Source of the DNA: Carallia brachiata
Lineage: Eukaryota > Streptophyta > Magnoliopsida > Malpighiales > Rhizophoraceae
Direction of reading: 5' to 3'
Length of the DNA: 64,000 nucleotides
NCBI GenBank assembly: GCA_021464245.1
Contig: JADCRB010000019.1
Location: 1,364,001-1,428,000 of the forward strand
Both the position numbers and the translations under genes were made by a program. This document shows, piece by piece, positions 42,182 through 52,657 of this stretch. Every line of letters begins with the position of its first letter. Within the stretch, counting starts at the first letter, position 1. The notes under the pieces are model-generated. The model made no database searches. It was not told the DNA's origin and worked only from the letters and a program-made list of their open reading frames with translations.

Positions 42182-42980
42182 TGGTTGGTTTCATTTGAAG
42201 ATTAATTGGTTTAATTGTTGGGGGAGGGGTTTGGAGCAGTTATGAAATTAGGGAGCTGTATCTGAAATTGAGAGAAGAAGGTGATTTGGCTACATTCTGC
42301 CTTAGTTGGTGTCGTTGAAAGATAAATTAGTTTAATTGTTGGAGGGGGGTTTGCATGGGTTAGAGAAATTAGGGAGCTGTATCCGAAATTGAGAGAAGAA
42401 GGTGAAGAAGAAGAGACAAACGCATAGAGAAGGAGAAAAGGGCCGAAGGAGCCAATTTTAATTTTGTTAAGGTAATTCCTTTTTATTTTTTAAAGAAATC
42501 CTATGTTATTAATTATGGGATTTGTGTTATCCCCAGTTTTTATTCTCTTTCTTCTATAAATTTTATTTGTTGTTTTCATTTGTTATGTTTGCACGAAGAA
42601 GGAAATGATTAAGGCATGGGAACAACACGACAATGTGATAAGCATAGGTCGATTAGATTAGAAACTCTGTCTTATTATTCCTGTTTCCCAAAACGTGAAT
42701 TGGGTCTCACAAGCATCCAAATAATTTGATTATTAGAGGAGGGTTGTGCATACATTTGAATGTGAGGGAGTTGTGCAGATAAGGTGGGAAGGCATTGGAG
42801 ATTTGAGGGAGGGGTCCAAGTAATTCAACACTTGGAGCAGTGTTATGATTGAAGTGTACTCCTGGGCCTGTTGACAATTTGACAATTAGAGAAGAGGCGA
42901 AGGAGAGAGACGTATATAGAGGGAGAGGAAAGCAAGAAGGGAGCTGAAGAAAGTATAATTTTTCAAGGTAATTTTGAATT
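42182..42980 (+). repeat. Repeated leader segment upstream of the mobile-domain gene
   Basis: About 105 bases are tandemly repeated: copy A at about 42182-42282 and copy B at about 42302-42406. Both contain TTTAATTGTTGG, GGGAGCTGTATC and GAAATTGAGAGAAGAAGGTGA. The following AG-rich part ending AAGGTAATT (about 42390-42475) has a looser third relative at about 42888-42970, also ending CAAGGTAATTTT. Each AAG/GTAATT could act as a splice donor, so the repeats look like duplicated non-coding first exons. Confidence 0.65.
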
Positions 42981-42999
42981 GCTTTGTTAATAAAGAACT

Positions 43000-44164
43000 C
43001 TAGGTTATTGATTTATTTATCAGTTACATGTCCCACTTTTTTGTTGTGTTTATTTTTTTTTTTTGGTGGTTGTAGTCAATTTTATTTAGTCGATCAGTCC
43101 CGGGTGTGTCAATTGTTCTAATAAACCACGATAGGTTCAGATAATGTTGATGCCGAATTATTTGTTTCCTAATTCAAAACTGTAATACAAGTTCACCAAA
43201 ATAGCACAGAATCACAAAACACTGCCCAGTGTGCAAAAGTAACTTACTATGGAGAACAAAAGGTGAAATATGCCCAGACACCCTCTAAAGTACTATAGCA
43301 AGCTTAATAGACATGGCCTAAAAATAGCTTTAAAACAAGACTCCCTGAAGAATTTGATACTAGGCTGGCAACCCATATGATAACATTCTGTCCAAATTGA
43401 TATCCGGTTTTATTTAACGTGAAACTGCTACATTGTAGATAATCTGCCATCATTTGATTGTCTCGACGTCGTTTTCCCTTTTCATTTTTTTCATGTTCCC
43501 TACTTTCAAACTGTTTCAAACATTCTCTTTAAGACTTTCTCCATCCTTGCTGCACAACTCTGTCCTTTCATGCAAAGCCACTTGTTTGTTTTTTCTTCAT
43601 GTGGACATTCCCGTTGGCATCTCTCTCTCTCTCTCTCTTCCCCCATCCTTTTTTTGCCTTGTAGTTTATGTAAGGCTAGAATGAGTATTTGGAACTTAAA
43701 TAGCAAGTGCATGGTCAGGGTAGAGTTTGTTTAGCATTCAGGAGAAGTTGTTCATAATGGCTTTTCCTCCTCTATTTCTACTTTTAGTTAAGTACATAAA
43801 AAAAAAAAGAAAAGAGAAAGCTAATGAGGATAATGGAAAAGAAGATGGAAGTATAATAGAGAACCCAAAACCGAAAAGAGATTGACAGTCAAGGTCATGC
43901 AGCACGTGCAAACAAGTAGGTAAGGTAAAAGAGGTCATGAGGCATGCATGAACAAGTGCATATGGTCTATCAACTCCACATCATCATATAATTGGCAAAC
44001 ACTATGAATTTGGAGACAATATGAATAAAATGGCTAAAGATCAAATACTTCACTATCATTCCAATGGCCCTCTAATTTTATATTTTCTTTTTTAGTGAAG
44101 TGGGAGACTAACTAAAAAAGTTAATCTTAAAACAAAAAAACTAGAAATGGGAGATAAGAATTAC
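43000..44164. other. Spacer or intron between leader repeats and mobile-domain gene
   Basis: No coding region is recognised. A CT run lies at about 43618-43640. If the leader repeats belong to the gene at 44951, this stretch is a long leader intron. Confidence 0.4.
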
Positions 44165-44535
44165 TTTATGCATTAGTAGCAGATCCTTTGACGCGTTACT
44201 AGAAAGATCAGACTAACGAGAAGCTATTAAGGCCCTTTTTGTTATAGTCTTTTTGGTAGTTCCCTTTTTTATTTGTTTTCTGCCATCTTCATGTTGATTA
44301 AGCTGATAAATTAAATATTCAGCGGCACCAGGCCTATAGTCACCATCAAAGTGTGGCAACCTAGCTGCTGTCACCTTTGCCTTGCATTCCCCAGTAGATA
44401 CAAAGAAATGATCACACAAATTAGTGAGGTCAACAACAATATTTTCTTTGGCGGCCTTTTGTAACATTGAACAAAAACTCAAAACTCTTTTAGGCAAATA
44501 CGGGTGACATTTGCAGAATAAGGTATCATATAGTA
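44165..44535 (-). pseudogene. Fragment of a HAC-type (CBP-like) histone acetyltransferase
   Basis: On the minus strand the frame from 44467 reads [20 protein letters not shown], then [40 protein letters not shown] and [14 protein letters not shown]. After one stop it continues SDLSSNASKDLLLMHK to 44165. These are consecutive blocks of the KAT11 catalytic domain of plant HAC1-family acetyltransferases, which acetylate histones as transcriptional co-activators. Weak similarity (a CHP motif) extends upstream to about 44535. The homology ends at LLLMHK followed by GTAATT, a donor-like site, so this appears to be an exon copied from genomic DNA and not a processed cDNA. The rest of the gene is absent. 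An internal stop and a WPGAAE-to-RPGAAE change mark it as non-functional. Confidence 0.85.
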
Positions 44536-44950
44536 GGTGGAAATAGAACAATGTGAGTGTGAATAATGAAAGAATATGCTAAGATATTGGAAACTTTGGC
44601 TTCAAGTATTTAACATAATTCTGAAATGGCGTTTGATTGAAGGAAAATTGTGTCATTTGTGCTAGAGCAGTGGAGACCAATAGAAGAATTTAGAACACTA
44701 GATTGGTTAATTAAGGAATGCGAGAAGAAAATTATATATCTTTGTCCTAGTATTGTTGAAATTTTCTTACCAAATAGTTTATTTAGTAGCCAATGAAATA
44801 ATACTTGTATCAATTTCTAGACACTGCTTTAACATTTGTTATCAATGGGTGTAGTTGCATATAGTTTTAATCTCCGATCACTTGCTTGGAGTCCCGTATC
44901 CACGTATGGCCCTTCTGATTCAGGTATTTAGAAACGAAGCTACTAACAGT

Positions 44951-46232
44951 ATGGAGTGCTTAAATACAGGGTTAAATATCATGTCTCATAGTGGAAGATC
45001 AACAGAGGGAGGAAGCAGCGTTTGTGATAGGACAGAAGGCAATGCAGGGAAGCGCAGGAGGAACCGCATTGTAAGTTTATATAGGACTGACATTGAGTAT
45101 TTTATGAAAGTGATATAATTGATGTTGTAGCTAGTAAAAATTTTGCTTGCATAAAGACAATTAACAAATACTTTCTATTGCAGTTGTCAAATACTCGATG
45201 CACAACTGAGAGACTGTTGTCTGTGCTGGAAATGATGACTGAAACGCAAAGAAAATGGATTGTGAAAATGGGATTTGGTGAATTGTTTAGAATTGATAAC
45301 ATTAGGGTGGATCACCGTTTGATTGAGTGGTTGTTTAATAGATTTGATCCAGAGTCACGATCTCTAAAGATAAGGGACTCGATGGAGAAACAGATTAACG
45401 GTGAGGATGTTGGATGGATTCTCGGTATACCCACTGGTTCATTGACTGTTCCATCAAATATAGTAAAGGACAATTCAGACATAGAGGCAATGTTTGAGGG
45501 AAAGAGTGGCATATCTGATCAAGAGCTGTATGGGTACATGAATGATGCGAGTTCTGAATTAGCATTCAAGCAGAGATGCTTATTGTTTATCTTGGGCGCT
45601 TTTTTGGGCCCGACAATGTCACCAGGTATTACAAAGAAGCACATGAGAGCTTTGGTAGCTGCTGAACGTGGTGACGACTATCATTGGGGCATTTATGTCT
45701 TGGAATGCTTAAGAGATGCAGGAAGGAAGTTTAAAGCGTCAGTGGAAGGGAAAGAAAGCATCAGGTGTCGCTGGATGTCCTTTCATACTCCTGGTAAGTT
45801 ACTGATGAAGCACAAGTAATTTTTAAAAAATAAAGTGCTAAAGTTGGATAGCTGAGGTTTTAATATTGCTGTTTGAAATGGGCAGTTGTTTTATCTTGAT
45901 CACATTGACATTGGTCGTGCATTGCACTGGAATAAGGGACCTCGAATTATGGCTTGGGATAGTGAGTTAGTCGAATATGCATTGAAAGAGGACACGCGAT
46001 GCTGGAAGGAATTTGGAAAAGCAAGGGTAATAGTTATTTTCTGAATGCCATAGATGTATCTAAAGTGATGACATAAGGAAAGGCCACTAATATGTACTAT
46101 TCGTGACAGGTTATTGACATAACTTATGGAAAGACACACCCACAAGAGTCTGGGAAGAAATGGGAAGATGAAAGGGTTGAACGATTGAATGATGAACTTC
46201 CGACCATGATAAGTAATAGTGTTGAACTATAA
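44951..46232 (+). pseudogene. Plant-mobile-domain-like, transposon-derived protein gene
   Basis: Likely exons are 44951-45070 (MECLNTG...KRRRNRI), 45184-45793, 45886-46026 and 46110-46232. The long exon reads CTTERLLSVLEMMTETQRKW, VKMGFGELFRI, DVGWILGIPTGSL, KQRCLLFILGAFLGPTMSP and DYHWGIYVLECLRDAGRKFK. This order is typical of a large family of plant proteins related to the plant mobile domain, commonly found in Mutator-like or Ulp1-carrying elements. The next block, GVAGCPFILL then LFYLDHIDIGRAL, is only in frame if one base is skipped near 45763, so the copy has one frameshift. After it come PRIMAWDSELVEYA and a probable early stop at 46232. I infer a transposon-derived gene in early decay, or one with an assembly error. 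It could still be expressed as a shorter product. Confidence 0.6.
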
Positions 46233-47810
46233 TGGCTGGTATTTTTTTCATCAGGGCATGCTTAATTACTAATGTTATTAATTTGCTTTTGTTTGGTGAA
46301 GGAAAGGTGAGGGCAGCGAAGAATGAAGGACCAGAGAAGTAGGTTCAGTTCAGCTAGATGCAGTCTTACAATGAAGAGTGAAGTTCCTCGACAGGAAGAG
46401 ATTCCTGCAAGTGACTATGGAGTAGGTGGGTTTGGTGAACAAGGAGAGGGCAGGCCTACCACTCCTCCAGCCTCTGATGTTGGTGAGGACGCAACGGATG
46501 TGGAGATTGCCAAAGAATCAAGCAAGGGGTTCATAGCTCTGACATTGTGTTCCACTGCTAGTGTAGAGCATGGAGGCATGGAGTCTGATTATGTGTCCTC
46601 GCCATTCTATTTGCATCCTCAATTTGAGCAGCAATATGCTACATTTGGGCCCGAACACTTGTCCAATGTTGTTTCCCAGTTGGGTGCAACAGAAAGGGCA
46701 AGGTTTGTAGGTGGCCAGATGGGGTCTTCGTTTGCCTTTGATACCGAGCGATGGGAAATGGTGGTATCTGATGGAAGAAGGGCGGTTGAGGAGAACGAGA
46801 ATGAGCAAAAACAGTAGGTGGAACATGACGAGGAGGAGGTAGGGGCATAGAATGAAGAACCCTTAGCTATTCATCTGATAAGTACAGTGCAGTCAACGTG
46901 GCAGTACCCACCTATTGACTTGGATCCTTTGAGGTCATGGAAAAAACTTGGAGTGGGCTCTACCAAGAATAAGCAAGCAAAGTGTGCAGCAATAGTTGTG
47001 GGCAGTGAGCGACGGTTTTCGAAGCTTGCACAAAATGCAAAGTCTCTGTATGTGAACACGATCGCTTTGACAAGGCAGAGGAGCAGCAGCGAAGATGCAA
47101 AACTTGTGAAATTTATTCAAAAAGGGGGTCGATCAAGGCGAAATAAGTAAGTGCTTTAAGATGTCCACAATGGTTTTTTTTTACTTTATATAGTTATATG
47201 TCCATTTGCAGAACCTTGTGTGCTAAGTAAAGAGGGTTTCATCATGGCTGACAGTGATGCATATCAAAAGTATGTCGTGGTTGAAGATAAATTCATCACA
47301 AAGATGCAACTCCAAGATATATTGGCAGCGAAGGGTGATGTTGATTTAGGGGTTAGTGACGTGTGAATGTGCTGATTTAAATATAATTTGGATGTTACTC
47401 TAGTGGGAGGGTTACTTTTCCAAGTCTAATGCAACTGAATTGTAGATGTAGTTTGTTACCGTTGCAGTGTGGTTGCTAATGAAGGACTCCATGGCTAACC
47501 GGAAGAAGAAGCATTCCTACATTATGAATCCACTTTTCTCGGTTGTATTATACCAATGCCTCCTTCTGGTTGGACTTTGTCTTTTAAGTAATACTCTATA
47601 TATACTTAGTCTTTTCATGTGCAGGTTCATATTAGCGAAGCACATGAAGCATCAGCTGTTGTTGGTCGCACATCTAAAAGGAAAGGGAAAGCAAAAGCAA
47701 ATGAGGCTAAGGTTGAGGCTCTACAACAGCACATACAAACTTGGCCGAGGCAGTTTTGGGATTGGGTCGGGGAAGAGATTGACTTGTCTACATGTGACAA
47801 CGTGAGTTGA
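46233..47810 (+). pseudogene. Downstream exons of the mobile-domain gene, possible Ulp1-like part
   Basis: Open segments with exon-like composition continue: 46323-46817 (an acidic/polar region with EQGEGRPTTPPASDVGED and FEQQYATFGPEHLSNVVSQL), 46870-47150 (WQYPPIDLDPLRSWKKLGVG and a basic end), 47214-47350 (YVVVEDKFITKMQLQDILA) and 47619-47810 (TSKRKGKAKANEAKVEALQQ). The sequence around 47260-47540 has the look of the N-terminal part of plant Ulp1-like protease domains, but the catalytic His-Asp-Cys residues are not visible. Stops between segments mean that either introns or decay separate them. Confidence 0.4.
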
Positions 47811-49242
47811 TAAATATTTGGTATTTTGAGATTTTGATGCTTTTGGTCCCACCATTGCCTAGCACTGACCATATAACCAGGCACCCTGCATATAATAGCA
47901 TCCATATAGCTACTTGTCTCACATATAGTTATCCTTTGCTTGCAGTTCTTTTTCTCGATATTGCATAACCAACATTGGTCAGCCATATGTATTGCAATCT
48001 GAGATAAAAAGATCATTGTTTTTGACTCATTGCACACAGTTGGTTCCCAGAGCAGCATGTAGTGTTGAGTATGATGGTAAGTTGTTTCATTGGTACACCC
48101 TTGTTTATTACTTCCCTGCTTACTGGCAACATACATAGACTGATGCTGCAAACATATCCTCTAGTTTATTCTAATATTTATATCGAACTTGAAGGACGTT
48201 TGCTCAATTGGAGTTGTTTTTGTGCTAGCCCAAGTGAATCATTTCCCTTCTCATCATGGTCAACCACTTATTTAGCTTACACCGGTTTTTGCGTTCCCAC
48301 TGTCATTACTACTTAGAAGTGAGATAGGTGATTGGCTGAAGTGAGTGAATAAAATTGAAATTGAGTAATTAATTGAATTTGAGTTTCAATTATGATTATT
48401 ACTCTGCTTAATATGAAAATCTCAAAATATTCCTAGATTAAATAATAGATGATTTAGTCAATGTAAGACTCTTCTACTATACCTAAAATTAAGCAAACGT
48501 CCTCACATAAGAAAAATCGTTGAGGCAGCTGAAAAAGAATAACTAAGTTTTCATTCAATTTCACAAATTTACATTTATTAACATATAAACTGCACATTAC
48601 GAGAGTTTTATTCATATATAAATAATCATAATGTAAATTGAATAAATTATAACATATGTTAAATCTTAATTGAGTAAATTAAGTTTCTAGTTGTAGATTA
48701 CACGAGCATTCAAAGAAAAATCATATTTCTTAATTTTTTTTTTCATATACTAATCGATTTTCCCTTTTTAAATTTACTAAATTTATTAGTAAATTAAATA
48801 TTTTGCTCTTTTATTTAAACAATGCCACGTTATCAATATTGATGACATGACATGTTGAGTCATCTCACTTTTAATGGTGTGGCACCAGAAGCAAACTTAA
48901 GGACAAAATTGATGGATAAACTAAATTAGGCTGATGAACAAAATATTTATGGATGAATTTAAAAGGAAAAGACTTTATGGAATCCCATGCCTAATAAAAG
49001 AGTAACGCTTTTAGGACTATTATTTTACCACCTTACTTTATTAATTTTAATTTTATTCTTCACTTTAATAAAATAAAGGAGCTTGAAAGAAGTTATCTAG
49101 ATAAATAACATTATGAAAATTTAAAAAAAATTATGCTAAATTATATTTTTAGTTTTGATATAAAATAATTACATAGTATTTAATTAATTAATGTGTTTTT
49201 TAATTAAAAAAAGGTCGAAAGTTCATAAAAGTAGAACGTAAT
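47811..49242. other. Spacer between mobile-domain gene and LINE relic
   Basis: No gene is supported. A minus-strand frame (47627-48151) is antisense or random and lacks known motifs. The right part is A+T-rich. Confidence 0.45.
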
Positions 49243-49514
49243 AAAATTTGAAGGTAAGGATCACTGGCCGTCTTTTTTGGCTACTCAATGTTGGGAGGTC
49301 TGGAAATGGAGAAATGATCAGGTTTTTCGGGGAAGAGCTTTTAGTACTATTCGAGAGGTTTCAGCATGCAGCAATATTTAACTTATAGCCGAGTTTTTTT
49401 TGTGGAAGTTGCAAATACGCTCTTAAGAGGTCGCATAGTGGAGTGCGTTGGAGGCCACCAGAGGGAGACTATATGAAGCTCAACACGGATGGGTCTGTGT
49501 GAGAGAATTCTGGA
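49243..49514 (+). mobile_element. LINE-type RNase H relic, 5' half
   Basis: Frames on the plus strand read DHWPSFLATQCWEVWKWRND then FRGRAF, and further on GVRWRPPEGDYMKLNTDGS. The KLNTDGS block is the first catalytic-Asp strand of the RNase H domain found at the end of plant non-LTR retrotransposons and related proteins. The domain is cut at 49514 by the copia insertion and continues at 57738. Stops between blocks show age. Confidence 0.75.
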
Positions 49515-49519
49515 CTAGT
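49515..49519. repeat. Target-site duplication CTAGT, left
   Basis: CTAGT immediately precedes the left LTR and is repeated exactly at 57733-57737 after the right LTR. Five bases is the usual size for copia insertions. Confidence 0.85.
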
Positions 49520-50989
49520 TGTTGGTCCCAAAAAGTATCCACGAGGGGGGTGAATTGGGTAGTCGAAAGACACAATTTTAAAAATAACAAGCATGGAATA
49601 TAAACACGATAATGGAGTATGATGCAATAGGTAAATAAAAATTTAAATGAGTATATTAAGAAAGTAAAATGATTATAGATAATTAATATGAGAGCACGAA
49701 TAAAAAGGGAGGTAGAACTTGATAATACGAACAGGAAAGAAGATTAATCTTAATAAAATTGTGTGGTGTGTGCGTAATAACAAAAATAAAAAAATAGCAA
49801 GACGCAACAATTTATAAAGTTCGGAACTCCTGTTCCTGCGTCCTCTCTCCCCAAGGCCTTTTGCCTTGAGAATTTTCAATTCACTATAGAACTCCCTAAC
49901 CGTGAGGAGAATAATTACACCACAAGATCTACGAGTTTTTTTTACAACACACACGAGATATACCTCTCTTACTCTTATTTTCTTTTTATTATAACTTCAC
50001 ACACTCACAAAAAAATGAATCACTCACTTAATCATTCTTTTTCTTTCTCACTAGACAATTATATAAACAAAAAAATTTCAAGAGCATTCACATTATAATT
50101 CTCAATGGAGTTTTCTCTCGGTGATATAGTCTTTGGTGAAGTATTGTACACCTATTTATAGGTGCAAAGATGAAGAGCCATTGGTGCAGCATTTATGGGG
50201 AAAATCAAATGAGTTGGAAAGAATCAATTGGAGTTAAGGCACACGACTTACATTCTGTTGGCATTCACAAATATAGAAGGTTTTCAATTAGCTGTTGGTG
50301 ACTGAATTAAGTGTGCTGGCAAGATTTTTGGGTACACGACTAGCATGGATTTGGCAATTTAGTGTTGACCTCTTGCATGAATGTTTTTGGGCAACAACAT
50401 GACTTGATTTTCTGATTAAATGTTTACTTCTTGATATCCACATGGCTTCCAACACATGATTGATTTGCAAGATTGAGAGTTTAATTGATTGCATGGCTGG
50501 ATGATTGACCTTATGCATGGCTGAAATAAATATGCATGGCTGGATGATTGACTGATGATGATGATCCTCATGGCTAGCAAGAAATCAACGTGATTGAAGC
50601 ATGGTTGGTGTCCATGATTGTGTTTCATGATTCTTGTATAATTTGGTTGATGATGATCATCTTTGGCTGACAAGCATCAACATGATTGGGTGTCCATGAT
50701 TTGTTCTATAATAATTGCATAATCAAAGGTTCTTTCCATTCAGTTCATACAAGATGAGAGTTTTAGCACGTCTTCCTCAAGGCATTCAATTATGGTATGA
50801 TTGAAATGTACCTAGTGATTTATAAAGAGATTTGAAATGGTCAATCACCAAGCACTGCTTGATTGATTTTGATTCCCATATTCATCATCAAGCTGTCAAA
50901 ATATGCTAACTAAAAATTGTTGTAATTAAGGCATAAGGACATGGTATAATAAATTTGTTGAGTCATCAAAATAGAGCACATGATCAATA
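49520..50989 (-). repeat. Left LTR (3' LTR of the minus-strand copia element)
   Basis: About 1,470 bp, matching 56285-57732 along its length with scattered substitutions and small indels, roughly nine in ten bases the same by eye. In plus orientation it starts TGTTGGTCCC and ends ATGATCAATA. Inside, a unit with GATGATGATC(C/A)TC, GCAAGAAATCAACGTGATTG and GGTGTCCATGATT is partly duplicated (about 50555-50620 and 50648-50702). Confidence 0.92.
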
Positions 50990-51003
50990 TTCTCTTCCTT
51001 TTT
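50990..51003 (-). promoter_or_regulatory. Polypurine tract of the copia element
   Basis: On the minus strand AAAAAGGAAGAGAA lies directly against the start of the 3' LTR, the place where plus-strand DNA synthesis is primed. A second, similar GACGACAAAAGAGGAGAAAA occurs further in (near 51290-51310). Confidence 0.75.
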
Positions 51004-51289
51004 GATGACGACAACTGAATATGAGCTCCCCCTTAATTAATGCATTAAAAAAATAAGAAAAGCAATCTAATTAGTTTAATTAATATAAAGGAATTTATTT
51101 AAATAAAGTAACATGCGAACAATAAAAGATAAAGAAAAAACATTGAATATAGAGTGAAAAGATAAAGACCATGCTAGAGGACACATAGACAACCACAGAG
51201 CCCAAGACCTAGACATAGAATGGAAAGACAATGATCATGCTATTAGATGACGAAAGACGATAAAAAGACGACATCACAAAAGAATTAAT

Positions 51290-52640
51290 CATTATTTTCT
51301 CCTCTTTTGTCGTCAGCGAAAAAAGGAGCATGTAAAATCAATTATCTTTCGTTTTTTTTGTTTTTTTGATAAAGGAGGCAAACTCCACTTGAATTTGGTT
51401 TTGCACAGTGAGGATTTCATCCATGGCCTCTCAAAGCATAGCTATGTCTTCTTGTAGGGAGTGGATGACATAACCCAAATTGGTCAGTTCACGATTGATC
51501 TTGGACGCCATAAGAGTTTGTTTCATCCAAATAATTTGCGAACAACAACTACTTGCAGCGAGGGATTCGGTTTCAACTATGGAAAGTGCTACACAATTTT
51601 ATTTTTTTACTCGACCATGAGACTAAGCATTTTATAAAAGTTGGCAAGTACCGATGATACCTTTTCTATCAAGTGTATTACTAGTCCAATCCGAGTCTGA
51701 ATAACTGACAAGATCAAATGACTCACTTCTAGGACACCATAGGCCTAAACAGGTAGGCCCTTTGATATACTAAAGTATCATTTTTAATGCAACTAAATGA
51801 GACTTTTTAGGTGATGATTGAAAACATGCACACAAACATACTGCAAATATAATATCAGGCCTACTAGTAGTAAGGTAAAGAAGGCTTCCAATCATATCTC
51901 AGTATAGTTTTTCATCTACTTTTTTACCGTTTTCGTGCTTATCAAGCTTAATGGAGGTTTGCATCAGAGTTCCACAAGGCTTTGAATCCTCAATTCCAAA
52001 CTTCTTTAAAATTTCTTTTACATATTTAGTTTGACTAATGAGAATTTCATCCTTATTTTACTTGATTTGTAGGCTTAGGAAGAAACTAAGTTCTTCCATC
52101 ATGCTCATTTCGAATTCCTTCTCCATTTGAGAAGCAAATTTCTTACATAAACAGTCATTAGTGGCGCCAAAAATAATATCATCCATATAAATTTATACGA
52201 TTAATAAATCTTTACCTCTTTTTTTGTGAACAACGTGATCTCTACTTTACCTTTTGAGAATCCTTTCTCTATAAAAGTGAGCTAAGTTGCTCGTAACAAG
52301 CTAAAATGAGCTAAGTTGCTCGTAACAAGCTCGAGGAGCTTGTTTTGAACCATATAAGGCTTTAGAAAGCTAAAAAATATGGTTTGGAGATTTCATGCTT
52401 TTAAAGCCTGAGGGTTACTTAATGTACACTTCTTCAACAATATCACCGTTAAGAAAAGCACTTTTTACATCCATTTGATATAAAATAAAATTCATATAAG
52501 ATGCATATGCAAGCAAGATGCAAATGGCTTCCAATTTAGCCACAAATGCAAAGGTCTCATCGTAATCTATCCATTCTTCTTGATTGTACCCCTTGGCTAC
52601 TAATCTTGCTTTGTTTTTCACTATTTTTCCACTCTCATCT
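51290..52640 (-). pseudogene. Copia reverse transcriptase and RNase H, broken
   Basis: Reading minus from 52621: [40 protein letters not shown], then SKALYGSKQAPRACYEQLSS, the catalytic YMDD at 52189-52178, MEKEFEMSMM, IGSLLYLTTSRPDI and the RNase H block SYSDSDWTSN near 51700. Reverse transcriptase copies the element's RNA and RNase H removes it. A 29-bp tandem duplication at 52279-52336 and several stops break the frame. After RNase H a further short frame (ELTNLGYVIHSLQEDIAMLR) has coiled-coil composition. Confidence 0.88.
52279..52336. repeat. 29-bp tandem duplication inside the reverse transcriptase
   Basis: The 24-base stretch starting GAGCTAAGTTGCTCG occurs at 52279 and again at 52308. 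The unit length of 29 is not a multiple of three, so the duplication itself shifts the reading frame of the RT domain. Confidence 0.9.
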
Positions 52641-52657
52641 AATTTGGTTTAAAACAC

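Noticed and set aside
46518..46848. Minus-strand frames of 69-102 codons
   Set aside because: They are antisense to the exon-like frame 46323-46817 and carry no known motif.
41900..49242. Defined Mutator-type terminal repeats around the mobile-domain gene
   Set aside because: GAGGGTATTTTTTGTC near 41985 looked like a possible end, but I found no inverted partner or target duplication on the right side.
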